NCBI GenBank assembly: GCA_026873275.1
Contig: JANTUC010000002.1
Span: 310,001-374,000 of the forward strand
DNA: 64,000 nt
Origin: Pseudopithomyces maydicus
Taxonomy: Eukaryota; Ascomycota; Dothideomycetes; Pleosporales; Didymosphaeriaceae
Direction of reading: 5' to 3'
Below, in pieces: positions 11,430 through 21,879 of this stretch; positions within the stretch are counted from its first letter, which is position 1; each line of letters begins with the position of its first letter. Made by a program: the position numbers and the translations under genes. Under the pieces are notes generated by a model. That model was not told the origin of the DNA and made no database searches. It worked only from the letters and a program-made list of their open reading frames with translations.

Positions 11430-12311
11430 GGTGGCAGAAAAGTCGAAATGTTCTGCGTTGTTTCGAGTAATTCTCCGGCAAAGGCAGGTATTGAAACACT
11501 ACCGGTCCAACCGGCGCAAGTCAGGTCTGAAGGCGTCGGCGACAGTGGCCATGTATTGCATGTATTGAAGGCAGACTATGACATGTGTAAGAGCGACTTG
11601 GACTACACTGCCGTTGCATCCGTCGGTGGACAAGTGTCGATGTCAGAGGAATGCGCTCAAAGGTCGGTTTGCTCCACACTAGGTACTTCCGCGACGGGCT
11701 GGCGGCGTTCTTGGGCACGGGTTCTCAGCACTGAATCCCAGTGTGCAGTTCACGGCGGCATGGTCTACCGTCCATGGATCGCCACAGTCGGGGCGATGGA
11801 GGGGGTTTGCCCTGTTGCGGCTAGTGGTGGTGGTGCACCCTGGTCATTAACTTGCTCAAACGCACGCACAGCAGGCGCGACCACAATGGCCCGCCGCTCG
11901 CTACACCGCAGAGCCGGGCGCAGGACCATGGGTGCCAGCAGAAAAGTAACATCGCGCCCATGTAGTACTAGTAGCAGAGACAGACGCTTTTCTATCGTGG
12001 AACTGCCGGATCCTCAGCGGCAGGGAGCGCCCAGCGAACGACTGCCATTTCCCTACATTCCACGCTTCATCCTGTCTCGACTGTCGCGAGATCCCCCGCA
12101 AACACTCGCACAGCTCCAAGACCACACGGCCGTGCGTTCATGCCCAAGCCTTTCCCAACACCTATCTGGAAAGCCAAGCTCGTCTTGACACCTTCCCGTT
12201 CGACTTGAAAAAGCCCAGCGCCTGCCTCCTGTGATCGCCAGTCTGGTACTCACTCACTACTGCTTCTTTCTAATCCGACCCACCCGCACATCGCAGCCCC
12301 ATCTCACCACA
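11430..12311. promoter_or_regulatory. Shared promoter region of metalloreductase and Ctr transporter with TGCTCA-type motifs
   Basis: An 880-base divergent intergenic region. It contains TGCGCTCA (11652-11659), TTTGCTCC (11668-11675) and CTTGCTCA (11851-11858). These resemble the TTTGCTCA/TGTGCTCA sites of copper-starvation regulators of the Mac1/MacA family (established in yeast and Aspergillus). The 11-mer AACTTGCTCAA here recurs in the promoter of the BIM1-like gene at 13410-13420. Function is inferred. A long plus-strand open frame across this region is treated as noise. Confidence 0.4.
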
Positions 12312-12968
12312 ATGGTCGCTCACGAAGGTCACGACATGTCGTCCATGGCGGGCATGGACATGAGCGGTATGGACATGGACATGGGAAGTTCGAGCAGCGG
12401 GCACATGTCCATGGGAATGAACATGGCCTTCTTCACATCCACCACCACCTCGCTCTACTCGGAAGCATGGACACCCAGCAGCGCAGGCGCATACGCAGGC
12501 ACCTGCATCTTTCTCATCATCCTCGCCATCATCCTCCGCGCACTATTCACCGCCAAGACCTTTCTCGAATACAGAGCCCTCGAGAGCGCCCTCAAGCGGA
12601 GATACGTCGTCACAGCGGACCAGCAAACGGCGACAGACAAGGCCTTCAACGACGCCAATTCAATGACGGGCATTCTGACCACGAACGGTTTGCAAGAGAA
12701 CGTACGCATCGTCGAGGCCCCGGCGAGACACATTCAGCCATTCAGATTCAGCGTCGACCTACCGCGGGCGGTCATCATGACAGCGGCAGCTGGTGTTGGT
12801 TATTTACTGTAAGTCGTGGCATTGCGTGCAAACAAGGCCGAAGGCTGACATGTCTCCAGTATGTTGGCGGTTATGACTTATAATGTCGGCTATTTTCTTT
12901 CCGTTCTTGCAGGTGCATTCATTGGTGAACTGGCGTTGGGCAGATTCAATCGGGACGTATCTCACTAA
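12312..12968 (+). CDS. Ctr-family copper transporter
   Basis: High-affinity Cu(I) importer, 201 residues, forming a trimer in the plasma membrane. Exons 12312-12808 and 12860-12968 join in phase 2. The extracellular N-terminus is packed with Met motifs (MAGMDMSGMDMDMG, HMSMGMNM). Three TM segments follow: one starting AGTCIFLIILAIILRALF, a second containing the MxxxM selectivity filter (MLAVM) and a third with the GxxxG-type packing GAFIGE. The family-conserved stretch MLAVMTYNVGYFLSVLAG spans the end of the protein and supports the splice. Divergent metalloreductase and downstream BIM1-like gene suggest a copper uptake module. Confidence 0.95.
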
Positions 12969-13702
12969 AGCACACTGATTATATACCACCTTGGCACTGT
13001 GTAGACAGTTTGGTAGTGGTCGGAATAGAGTATCTGCGGGGTTCAGTCTCTGTCGACGCGCACACAATATCAAACTTCATACCAGAAGAGCACACTGCTC
13101 AAACATTCACATGTTCAACCACCTCCATCTATTGGCCATACGTCACACGTGCACCCTAATTCCAAAGATCGATGTGTGATCGCATGTCCCGCTGCTGTGG
13201 GACACGCAGACGTGACCGTTTTTGACCCGCCACTCCCGGTAGCAGAAAGCTTGTACTGCTAGAGTTTCGGACCATCGGTCGAGATCAGCATACCGAACAA
13301 GGCGTTTGAAGAAAAAGAGGGGACCGACATGCGAACAAGCTATGGCTACAAGGGCCCTGCTAGCGCCAAAGCTACCCTTGCTGATGTAGATCGCGCCTAA
13401 GTCGCTGGGAACTTGCTCAATATTGCTCGGTTTAACCTGCGGCAAGCCATGGGCAACCGGCCGTAACGACGGTGATGGATGACTTGCTGTTCTGGATCAG
13501 TGGCGTCTCGTAGCCGAATAAGCTCGACCTGGGTGCCATGCAGGTGCTCCTGCCTCGGGATGTACGGCGTGGGAGCTCTTGCTTGCAATAAGTAATGTAC
13601 ATGCCCAGCTTTGAGCTTCGAACATCCAGTCGCTCAATTCACCTCTTTATTCCTTAGCAGTTGATCTTTGTTGCAACATTTCCCTTGACTCGACCTCACA
13701 AG
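12969..13702. promoter_or_regulatory. Intergenic region upstream of the BIM1-like gene, with TGCTCA motifs
   Basis: About 730 bases. TGCTCAAA at 13097-13104 and AACTTGCTCAA at 13410-13420 match motifs in the metalloreductase/Ctr promoter. No convincing gene seen on either strand. Confidence 0.35.
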
Positions 13703-14422
13703 ATGCACTTCCACACCCTCTCTGCTCTAGCGGTTGTCCCGCTCGCCTCGGGCCATTTCCTCCTCACCTGGCCCGACAGCCGTGGATTTGACGACAGCAA
13801 GGCCACTGGCGGTCCCTGTGGTGGCTTCGACACTGCGAGCAACAAACGTACCGAATTCCCACTCTCTGGCGGTCCAATTCAGCTGGACATGCACCATACG
13901 CAGACAGTTGTGGCCGCATACCTTGCAATCGGAAACAACCCTACTGCAGACGATTTCACCATAACTATCGTCCCAACACTGTCTGAGGAGGGCCCGAAGA
14001 ACTTCTGCTTGGGCTCGGCCAACATCCCTTCAGACCTGAACATTACCGCTGGTACCAATGCTACTATCCAGGTTGTGACAAACGGCGACCCTAGCGGTGG
14101 TCTATACCAGGTGAGCGAATCTTTACACATTTTGCAAAGTATATTGGCTAACCATGTGAAGTGTGGTGATATTACTTTCGTCAACAGCACGCTTTCCGAG
14201 TCCGACTACAAGGACCATTGCCAGAACAGCACGGGTGTCAAAGTCACACAGGAGAACATGTCAGGCCAGCCCAACGGCACCACATCTGGAGGTGATGCTC
14301 CCTCCTCAACTCAGAGCGGCGGCAGCGCTGGTTCGACTGCCAAGCCAGGCGCTGCTACACATGCGACTGCCGGGTCATGGCTGTTGGGAGCGGTTGGAGT
14401 AGCGGCGTTCGCTTTGTTGTAA
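13703..14422 (+). CDS. BIM1-like (X325, LPMO-like) secreted copper-binding protein, GPI-anchored
   Basis: Secreted protein of about 222 residues. Exons 13703-14110 and 14162-14422; the 51-base intron has no stop, so read-through would insert 17 residues. A signal peptide ends ...PLASG, leaving His18 (HFLLTWPDSRG) as the mature N-terminus, the defining feature of LPMO-like copper sites. A second His pair (DMHHTQT, about residues 64-65) fits the copper ligand of BIM1/X325 proteins. Four Cys, several N-glycosylation sites, a Ser/Thr/Gly-rich linker and a hydrophobic tail (SWLLGAVGVAAFALL) indicate a GPI anchor. In Cryptococcus, Bim1 works with Ctr1 in copper import (established). Here the gene lies 730 bases from a Ctr gene. 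Confidence 0.9.
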   Translation: MHFHTLSALAVVPLASGHFLLTWPDSRGFDDSKATGGPCGGFDTASNKRTEFPLSGGPIQLDMHHTQTVVAAYLAIGNNPTADDFTITIVPTLSEEGPKNFCLGSANIPSDLNITAGTNATIQVVTNGDPSGGLYQVSESLHILQSILANHVKCGDITFVNSTLSESDYKDHCQNSTGVKVTQENMSGQPNGTTSGGDAPSSTQSGGSAGSTAKPGAATHATAGSWLLGAVGVAAFALL

Positions 14423-14950
14423 ATGAAGACAGCGTAGATGTATATAAATCGTTACTGAATTGATACCATTTCTATTTTCTTTCATCTCGAATCGCTCTGC
14501 TACAATCCCGGGTTTCCAGTAGGATTCATGAATTAATTCGCGCGAGCGCTATAGACCAATGCCTGAACTGAACGAGCGCGCTGTCAATCAACAGCTGGCG
14601 GGAACACACATGGTTGGACACTCGAAGATGGCTACGTGCAATTAGCTGGTGGCTGGCTGAAAGTCGTAGAGCAGCAGTCCAGGTGTAGAGTCGTGATGCG
14701 GGGAGGGAACACCACAAGCGAGGCCACATTCGGAGGCTTCGGCGCTTTTGCTCCGTCCACGCGCTTCGACTCCATCACCAACTCACTCCCGCGAAGCACC
14801 CACCAGCAGCCCGGATCCTGTACGTAACGCCGTTTCCGCATATCTCCCGGACAAATACTTCGTCTTGTCCGAACCTCGTCGACTGGAAGCTAACATTGTG
14901 AACCGCCGCAGCCTCGCCGATTCCTCACATTTTCTCTCCCCACCGCAAAT
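14423..14950. other. Intergenic region / beta-NAC promoter
   Basis: About 530 bases between BIM1-like and beta-NAC genes. Short frames only; nothing recognised. Confidence 0.5.
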
Positions 14951-15711
14951 ATGGATCAAGCAAAGCTGGCGCGTATGCAGCAGTCGGTGCGCATTGGTAC
15001 GTTGCCTTCGCATTCATACAATGCATCCTATTTTCTCAGGCGAATTGCCGGGGCTTTTGACGGAATTGCAAGCTAACCTACATAACAGGGTAAGCAAACA
15101 ACTGCTCTTTTCCCGGACGACCCCGCCCATCAACTCCACCCCCATGGATGGTCGAATCGACACCCAATCGAACAACGAAGCATTTAGAATGTCGCGAATG
15201 GCTTGGGAACATGGCTAACATTGCGTCATAGTGGCAAGGGCACACCACGAAGGAAGGTCAAGAAGGTGCACAAGAGCGCCGGTACCGACGACAAGAAGCT
15301 CCAGGGCGCGCTTAAGAAGCTCAACGTCCAGCCCATCCAGGCCATTGAGGAGGTCAACATGTTCAAGACCGACGGCAACGTCATCCACTTCTCGGCACCC
15401 AAGGGTATGCTACCCCACCACCCCGGACAATTGGCCCAGGTGCTAATGCCTCTCTAGTCCACGCCTCCGTGCCCGCCAACACCTTCGCCATCTACGGCAA
15501 CGGTGAGGACAAGGAGCTCACCGAGCTCGTCCCCGGTATCCTCAACCAGCTCGGCCCCGATTCGCTAGCGTCGCTGCGCAAGCTCGCCGAGAGCTACCAG
15601 AGCATGCAGAAGGAGAAGGGTGAGGACGACAAGAAGGACGACGAGGACGACGACGATATCCCCGACCTCGTTGCGGGCGACAACTTCGAGTCGAAGGCAG
15701 AGGTCGAGTAA
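14951..15711 (+). CDS. EGD1: Nascent polypeptide-associated complex subunit beta
   Basis: Ribosome-associated chaperone subunit (beta-NAC/BTF3) of 157 residues that binds nascent chains with alpha-NAC. Exon 1 (14951-14996) encodes MDQAKLARMQQSVRI; exon 3 (15232-15404) begins GKGTPRRKVKKVHKSAG, the ribosome-binding basic patch; exon 4 (15458-15711) holds the rest of the NAC domain (VHASVPANTFAIYGNGEDKE) and an acidic tail. Between exons 1 and 3 the frame is short by one base. A single-base exon at 15089, flanked by CTAAC-AACAG on one side and GTAAGC on the other, supplies it and gives RIGGKG. A missing base in the read is the alternative. The protein itself is unmistakable. Confidence 0.95.
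15089..15089 (+). other. Candidate one-nucleotide microexon in beta-NAC
   Basis: The sequence AACAG|G|GTAAGC places a complete acceptor (with CTAAC branch site at 15073-15077) directly before a single G and a strong donor. Intron 14997-15088 starts GTACGT; intron 15090-15231 ends CATAG with GCTAAC upstream. Total CDS length is a multiple of three only with this base. Confidence 0.5.
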
Positions 15712-16830
15712 GCCTCTCGCCACACATGTGGAATGTACATGAAATGGTCGGAAATAACGCAATATGGGCGACCCTGTATGTGACACGATGGACTGTGGAC
15801 ACGGCCTTACTTCCATTCCTCTTTCATCTTGGCAGTCGTGGCCAACCTCATGATGCATGCGGCCGGGCTGGCGTTTCTTCTGAAAGATATAGAATGAAAA
15901 AAATAGTCCCAGCAACTTTAAATTTCACAGGATGGAGTGAGTGCAACATATTGATGGAAGTTTGGCATTGGTGATGTTGTGATGGACCGTCAAGTTTTCT
16001 ATTGTTGTTTTGACCTGCTCGCCAATACGCCCTGCCACTGCTATTGGATAGCGGTGTCTATCCATTGTCTTATACTTGCTTTTGTGCATTGTTGGTATAA
16101 CCCTGACATCTAGTGGATTGATAAAGTTCAAGTAGGATGTCGCTTTGTTCCATGATCAGCCCTAGGCGTCATGACAACAAATGAAACAGTAAGACCTTAC
16201 TGTAGGTATGGCCTTACGGGCCTTTGTGTACACATTTTTCATCCGACTCAGGCTGAACATTGCGCTTGATGCACATGTCGCGAGAACCGCCAACTATTGC
16301 AAATAGTGACAAACTCAATAGAAGCGACCTTTATTGAAGTAATCAACGCGGAATTACCATGACAGGCTTATCATCAGAAGCAATGTCGGTGCTTGGTCAT
16401 CCTCCGGGTCGGATGTCGCTGCCTCCGCGACTGAGAACCATGCCCCAAAGCGGTTAGTCCACTTCCGTGCGGAAGTCCAAGGAGAAACTCCATTGATAAT
16501 CCTCCAACAGCCTGCGTGAAGCTTACGGAACATGACTGTTAGCACGATCGTGCACCCCTCTACGTCTACGGGTACATATAGGATCAGGGTCCCGCCCGCC
16601 AATCTTGTAAACGCTCCCCTCTACCGAGCATAATTTATATTTGGCACCGCGACACGTTCGGGTCCCCGCCCTATACCTCCCAAGCGCGGAAGGACTTCAG
16701 GTGACACAAGCTCGGTTATCACGCCTCGTTTCGCGTCTTATCGACCTGGGACGCGTCTGCCCTTTCTGCTTTTAAATCCTTGCGCTTCCCTTTTGTTTCT
16801 TCGCTTTGTTATACCCAGATACCCACCACC
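15712..16830. other. Intergenic region
   Basis: About 1.1 kb between beta-NAC and the AIF-like gene. Holds the 3' end of beta-NAC and the promoter of the next gene. No gene, repeat or RNA recognised. Confidence 0.5.
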
Positions 16831-18111
16831 ATGTCCACCGAAACTATACTCATCCTTGGGGGCGCCTTCGCTGGCATGAGCGCCGCGCACTACGCACTCA
16901 AACATGTTATCCCGCAGCTTCCGAAGAAAGAGGGTACCTCCTACAATGTCACCATCGTCAACCCTTCGAAGGATTTCTACTGGAGAATAGCCGGCCCCAG
17001 GACATCTGCGTCGAAGGAGTTGATGCCGTACGACAAGTTGTTCTACCCAATTGAGCCAGCATTCGCCTATGCCAAGGACAAGTTCACTTTTGTGCAGGGC
17101 AAGGCCACCCGTGTCGATGCCGCTGGTCAGGTTGTCTCTGTGGAAACAGTAACTGGCGAGCAAATAAGCATTCCATATGCCGCTCTTGTCATTGCTACGG
17201 GTGTCACGACCCCCAGCCCGCTCTTCACACAGACGACAGACCGGGCTGCTCTGGAAGCTACCTACGACGCCTTCCACTCCCAGCTGAAGACCGCAAAGAC
17301 AATCGTCATCGGCGGCGCCGGCCCCGTCGGCGTCGAGACGGCCGGCGAAATCGCCGAGTTCCTCAACGGCAAACCCAGCTTCCTGAGCTCTGCGCCCAAG
17401 AACCCAAAGGCAAAGGTCACGCTCATCAGCGCGGAGAAGAAAATGCTCCCCGTCCTCCGCGAGTCCATCTCCAAGCAAGCAGAGAAGCTCCTCAAGCGCC
17501 TCGGCGTCGACATCCTCTACAACACAAAGGTCACCTCCACCACCAAGGCCACCGACGCCCAGGACGCAAAGACCACAATCCACCTCTCGGACGGGAAGAC
17601 CCTCGAGGCAGACATCTACATCGACGCCACGGGGACCCGGCCAAACACCCAGTTCCTCCCCAAGGAGTGGCTCGACACCCGCAACCGCGTGGCGTGCAAC
17701 GCGAAGACGCTGCGCGTCGAGGCCGCCGGACCCCGCGTCTACGTCGTCGGCGACTGCGGGTCTTACACCCGCGGCGGCGTCGTCGACCAGTACGACGCCA
17801 TCCCCGTGGCTATGACGAACCTGCGCACCGACCTCGCGGCGCATATCACCGGCCAGGCTCCTGCCGCGGACAGACACTACGCGCCGAACACGAAGGAGCA
17901 GCAGCTGGTGCCCATCGGGACGCAGAAGGGGGTCGGCGCTGCGAACGGCATGGCGTTGCCCAGCGTGATGGTGTGGATGATCAAGGGGAGGGACTACATG
18001 ATTGGCATGTTGGTCGAGGGCCATTTGAACGGGAAGTCGTATGCGAAGGAGGGGAAGTGGAAGCCTCAGCCCATCGTTGCGGCTGGGGAGATGGGTACGA
18101 GTAGGGGATGA
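16831..18111 (+). CDS. AIF/AMID-like FAD-dependent NAD(P)H oxidoreductase
   Basis: Intronless gene for a two-dinucleotide-fold oxidoreductase of 426 residues, resembling fungal apoptosis-inducing-factor-like (AMID/FSP1) proteins. The N-terminal FAD motif is ILILGGAFAGMSAAHYALK; the second, NAD(P)H-binding motif is VIGGAGPVGVETAGEIAEF; the FAD-closing motif is RVYVVGDCGSY. GTRPNTQF is the conserved stretch before it. Start chosen at ATG 16831 because the Rossmann fold starts six residues later; an upstream in-frame ATG would add 17 residues. Probably cytosolic or on the outer face of mitochondria or lipid droplets. Intact frame. Confidence 0.88.
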   Translation: MSTETILILGGAFAGMSAAHYALKHVIPQLPKKEGTSYNVTIVNPSKDFYWRIAGPRTSASKELMPYDKLFYPIEPAFAYAKDKFTFVQGKATRVDAAGQVVSVETVTGEQISIPYAALVIATGVTTPSPLFTQTTDRAALEATYDAFHSQLKTAKTIVIGGAGPVGVETAGEIAEFLNGKPSFLSSAPKNPKAKVTLISAEKKMLPVLRESISKQAEKLLKRLGVDILYNTKVTSTTKATDAQDAKTTIHLSDGKTLEADIYIDATGTRPNTQFLPKEWLDTRNRVACNAKTLRVEAAGPRVYVVGDCGSYTRGGVVDQYDAIPVAMTNLRTDLAAHITGQAPAADRHYAPNTKEQQLVPIGTQKGVGAANGMALPSVMVWMIKGRDYMIGMLVEGHLNGKSYAKEGKWKPQPIVAAGEMGTSRG

Positions 18112-18869
18112 GCTACGGGTGGGGGAGGAGGATTGAACGGTGGGGGATGTAATGGCCGATGTGTGGGGGAGAGTGTGTATGCATGCAAAGTGCTATTTCG
18201 CGGCATTTGGTAGGAGTCAGCACAGTTGTTCGGTGTTGGGGATTGTTACAAGTCCGTTGTTAGTAGTGGTTTGAAAATCAAATACCCAGTTTCTCTTCCG
18301 AATAGGCTGGATTTTACATGGTTGAGCTGGGGAGGAGTATATTTCCCCCGGGGTGAGGTCCCGCATTTCCCGTTCGGGTAAAGCTGAATTCTGTGAGTGG
18401 TCGGTCCACGCGGGTTGGAGTATAGTTTCTCCTGCGGGTCGGTCCGTTCGGGGATTTGTTCAATTTTGTATTTTGGCATGCGAAATTTTGTGGGATATAG
18501 TTTTTCCGGGAAAGGGGTCAGGTGTTGTGGTTCTTAATTTGATGGATGCTATCGTTGGGGGATCGAGTATGGTTGGTGTTGTAAAGGATAGGTAGATATG
18601 GGAACGGTGGAGCAGTGATTTTGTCTGCTGGTTTGAGGAAGTTGGGAGTATCTTAGATAGCTTTGGCCATAGATGATAGGGTTGGTATGCAATAGCTGGG
18701 TGTATATCTTTTTTTTTCGCTTTACTTAATTTCTTTACACTTGTCGTTTTCCGCCTCGGGATTTATCTCGTCGTCACTAGGTGAATACAGCCCGGTATCA
18801 AACTATCAGGATAGTACAGTTTTTCAGAAGTACCCCTAGAAGGAAGGAAAAGTGTCTTGTTACTGTAGC
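18112..18869. other. Intergenic region
   Basis: About 760 bases between the convergent ends of the AIF-like and BBE-like genes. Nothing recognised. Confidence 0.5.
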
Positions 18870-20514
18870 TCATAACATAAATGCGCCGGCCAACCTGTTG
18901 TTTGGATCAACCCTACGTTTGATCTCCACCATCTTGGCCAGATTCTCTCCAAACATCTACAATGTACAAGTTAGATAACTAACTCCTGATATGACGGTAC
19001 TTAACGTCCACATACCTGTTTGGAATCATGGAACTCCTCGTAATCCCTCGGAAGACAGTTCCCCCCTTCATAGTGCTGCAAAATTTCCTTCGCGCCCTTT
19101 GCTAGCGTATCGACTGCCGCTCTGTGCACGTCTGGAGTGGCCTCACGACTCAAGGCACCGCAGCCGAGCTGCAAGATGTGTCTGCCTCGGGGGCGAGGCC
19201 AACCGGTGGCATCGCGCTCGACGGACTGGAATGCTGCCTTTTGCATTATTTCAATCAGGACGAAAGTGCCAGCGCTGAGCTTTGGTTCTCGAACCAGCGC
19301 ATCGTCGAACCATTTGAAGGTGCGGTGGATGGTTTCTTCGTCGATCTCGGGGATAACGACCGCCGTCATCATCTGATTTGTTTGTCCACGGATTGCTTCC
19401 AATTCATCTTGTAAAAGGTCAGAGAAACCATACTCATGGTACTTACTGAGCACCAGAGAGTAGATAGACGATACTCACCACCCTGCTCCACCACCTCCCG
19501 ATACGACATCATCCTCGTCGCATCCCTCGCCCCGGGGATCCCCAACGCCCACGAGAACACCCCCTCCCATGCTCCTCCCCCGCGCATCGTACACCAGCAC
19601 CGCCAACCCCGGCACACTTTCCCTCCCCACAAACGCCCCCTGCACCAAATCCAAGCAATAAAAATGCATCGCCACCTTCGGATCCTCATTCTCCCTCGTA
19701 AACCGTGCTACCTCCCTCGCAAGGACGTCCAACGCCTCGCGCGGGTACACGATCATCCCGCTGTAGATACTACGCGCGTACCTGCGCGCCCGGAACTTGA
19801 ACCTGGTGACGACGCCGAAGGCGCCGCCGCCGCCGCGCAGCGCCCAGAGTAGATCGGGTGAGGAAGACGCCCAGGTGGAGGTGCCGTCCATGAGGACGAC
19901 GAAGGCGTCGAGCAGGTTGGAGGGGTCGGAGGTGAGGCCGTACTCGGAGGAGAGCCAGCCGAGGCCGCCTTGAAGGGTGGTGCCGCTGACGCCGAGGTAG
20001 GAACAGCGGGCTCCTACGAGCTTTTGGGTGGATGGTGTTAGTTTGGGTGGGTGGTGGACTGTTTGTATTGGGAGATGGGGGTACTTAGTCTAGGATGATG
20101 GGTTTATATATACATATGTATGTAAATATGTGTAGATGTACTTACAGCATACCCTGGGGCCCGCTCCTCCATCCTGCGATCTACCTCGCCCCATAGCAGA
20201 CCTGCGCCTACGATCGCATACGCCTCGTTCCCATCCGATTCTTCAATGAATTCGAAGTCGTCGAAGGCTGCCGTGCTAATGAGCACCCCTCGGGAAGACG
20301 CAGAGCCGCATCCTCCGCCGCGGACGTTAAATTCCACATCCGTTTCGTTGAGGACTCTGAGCAGTCTAGACAGCGACTCTGCGTCTTTTGGGCGAGCTAA
20401 AAATTGCGGGTGGAGATTCTTGTGGTGGCTCCATACTTGGGATTCTTTCTCATAACGAGGGTCGCTTCTTTCGATAATTTCTTCCGCGGTTAGGACGGCG
20501 CGGACTTTTTCCAT
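18870..20514 (-). CDS. FAD-linked oxidase, berberine-bridge-like (BBE), with frame break
   Basis: FAD_binding_4 plus BBE-type oxidase. Inferred exons: 20514-20146, 20020-19479, about 19407-19024, and about 18953-18870. The FAD domain shows FNVRGGGCGSAS and, after the first splice, CSYLGVSGTTLQGGLGWLSS; the core has DLLWALRGGGGAFGVVTRF; the last exon ends VDPNNRLAGAFML, the classic BBE C-terminus. Within exon 2 the frame changes after LAVLVYDARG and resumes as AWEGVFSWALGIPGARDATR at the G-run 19577-19581 (C on the plus strand). One extra or two missing bases fit. No signal peptide is evident. Substrate unknown; such enzymes often serve secondary metabolism or oligosaccharide oxidation. Confidence 0.8.
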
Positions 20515-21532
20515 GATGTTGGTTTGAAAAAGAGTATCGGAATGTAGCTTTGTTTGTGGGAGCCAGCGAGTTCGTATCAATTGAATATATAGATATACAT
20601 ACAGATTGTCTCCTTGCGCCCACGCTGCTACACTTTGCCTGGGTGGCCATTGGATGTCTGGCCATATACCTAACTACGTAGGGATAGTGCCGGATATTCA
20701 ACTTTGTCGTATTGGTCGGTGTGAAAGACTAACTGAGTTGAGGAAACGATCGCTAGAGGTAGGGTCCCGTAGACATCCGCTTATGTCATCTCTTCCTAAG
20801 GGGCTTGATGCTCCATTCCTTACTCGGAAAACCCTTGAAATAACTCCATACGTTTAGAAAATGGGTCAAAAATTCTTTATTCTTGGTCAGCATCAACAGT
20901 ATGGTTGCATCTAAGTGTGCTCGTAGCCTTAAATCACCCCATCCTTAGGACGTTAATTGGAAACCATCACCCCAGAGGCTTTGAAGTCCGTATCATTGCT
21001 CCTCTTAAAGTAGCAGGTGCCGAAAAAATAGACAAACGAGAAATGAAGTTAATATCAATCAGGCCAATCCTAACACGAAAGGTTCTAGTCGACCACAGCC
21101 ACTCCAAACCATATCTCAATAGTGGGCGCTCCTACTCGCCTTAGGAAGTGGACTTGTAAACTGGCGTCTCGAGAATCAATCTGTATTCCCCGAAGATAAA
21201 GTGGTAGACGATTAGTTCCTACCAAAGTTAATATCTGCGAACTCAGTGCCACGCTGTGTTACGCCACTGAGCCATTTTCTTCTAGTGAAATCAGTTGCCT
21301 TTTTTGCACTGCCCCCATCGTATAACCCTCTCCGATAGTAGCACAACTACAGCTTGCACAGGGCTATACAACCGATCAACCGACGTATGTTAATTGATAA
21401 CCAGCAGGAACATGACTAGAAATGTACTACAACTATATATAAAAGCCTCAAACCCTCCTTTCACACATCAGACCCCATCCACTTCTCACCTCAATACCTT
21501 CATCCTCCAGTCCTTCATACTCCACCCTCAAA
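20515..21532. other. Intergenic region
   Basis: About 1 kb upstream of the BBE-like gene and of the small secreted protein gene. No coding signal, RNA gene or repeat seen. Confidence 0.5.
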
Positions 21533-21879
21533 ATGAGATTCTTCGCACTCTTGTTCACCCTTGCAATCACTCACCTGTCAGCCCCAGTACTCGCAGACAA
21601 CTGCACCCCAAACCTCTACTACTGCGGCTCTACCCTGCTCAAGAAAGGCGAGTCCTTCCACCTATCTTGCCACCCCATCAAACATTAACGGGCTTTTTAC
21701 AAACAGGCAATTACCGCGCGCAGCTCGACCAGGCGATGTGCGATGTTGGACGGTGTGGACAGAATAGCGATAATAGCTTGTTTTACTGCATTGGTGGAGA
21801 TAGTGGGGTGATTCAGTATAATAGGGGTTGTAGTCGCTGCGTGGATGGGGGGTCGGGACGGAATGATTATTGTGGGTAG
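21533..21879 (+). CDS. Small secreted cysteine-rich protein (effector-like)
   Basis: Secreted protein of 95 residues. A signal peptide (MRFFALLFTLAITHLSAPVL) is followed by a mature chain with eight Cys, enough for four disulfides. Pattern elements are NLYYCGSTLL, FYCIGGDSG and NRGCSRCVDGG, ending NDYCG. Exon 1 is 21533-21647 and exon 2 21707-21879. The frame is kept only with a GC donor (AAAG|GCGAGT) and the CAAACAG acceptor. Proteins of this size, Cys content and pattern are common among candidate effectors and antimicrobial proteins of plant-associated fungi; no specific activity can be assigned. It stands alone among unrelated genes. Confidence 0.7.

Noticed and set aside
11121..12188. 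355-codon plus-strand frame across the reductase start and promoter
   Set aside because: Overlaps the well-supported metalloreductase exons on the other strand and shows no recognisable domain.
16738..18024. 428-codon open frame antisense to the AIF-like gene
   Set aside because: Arises from C-ending codon bias of the sense gene; composition is Gly/Val/Arg-rich without family features, while the sense strand has clear FAD and NAD motifs.
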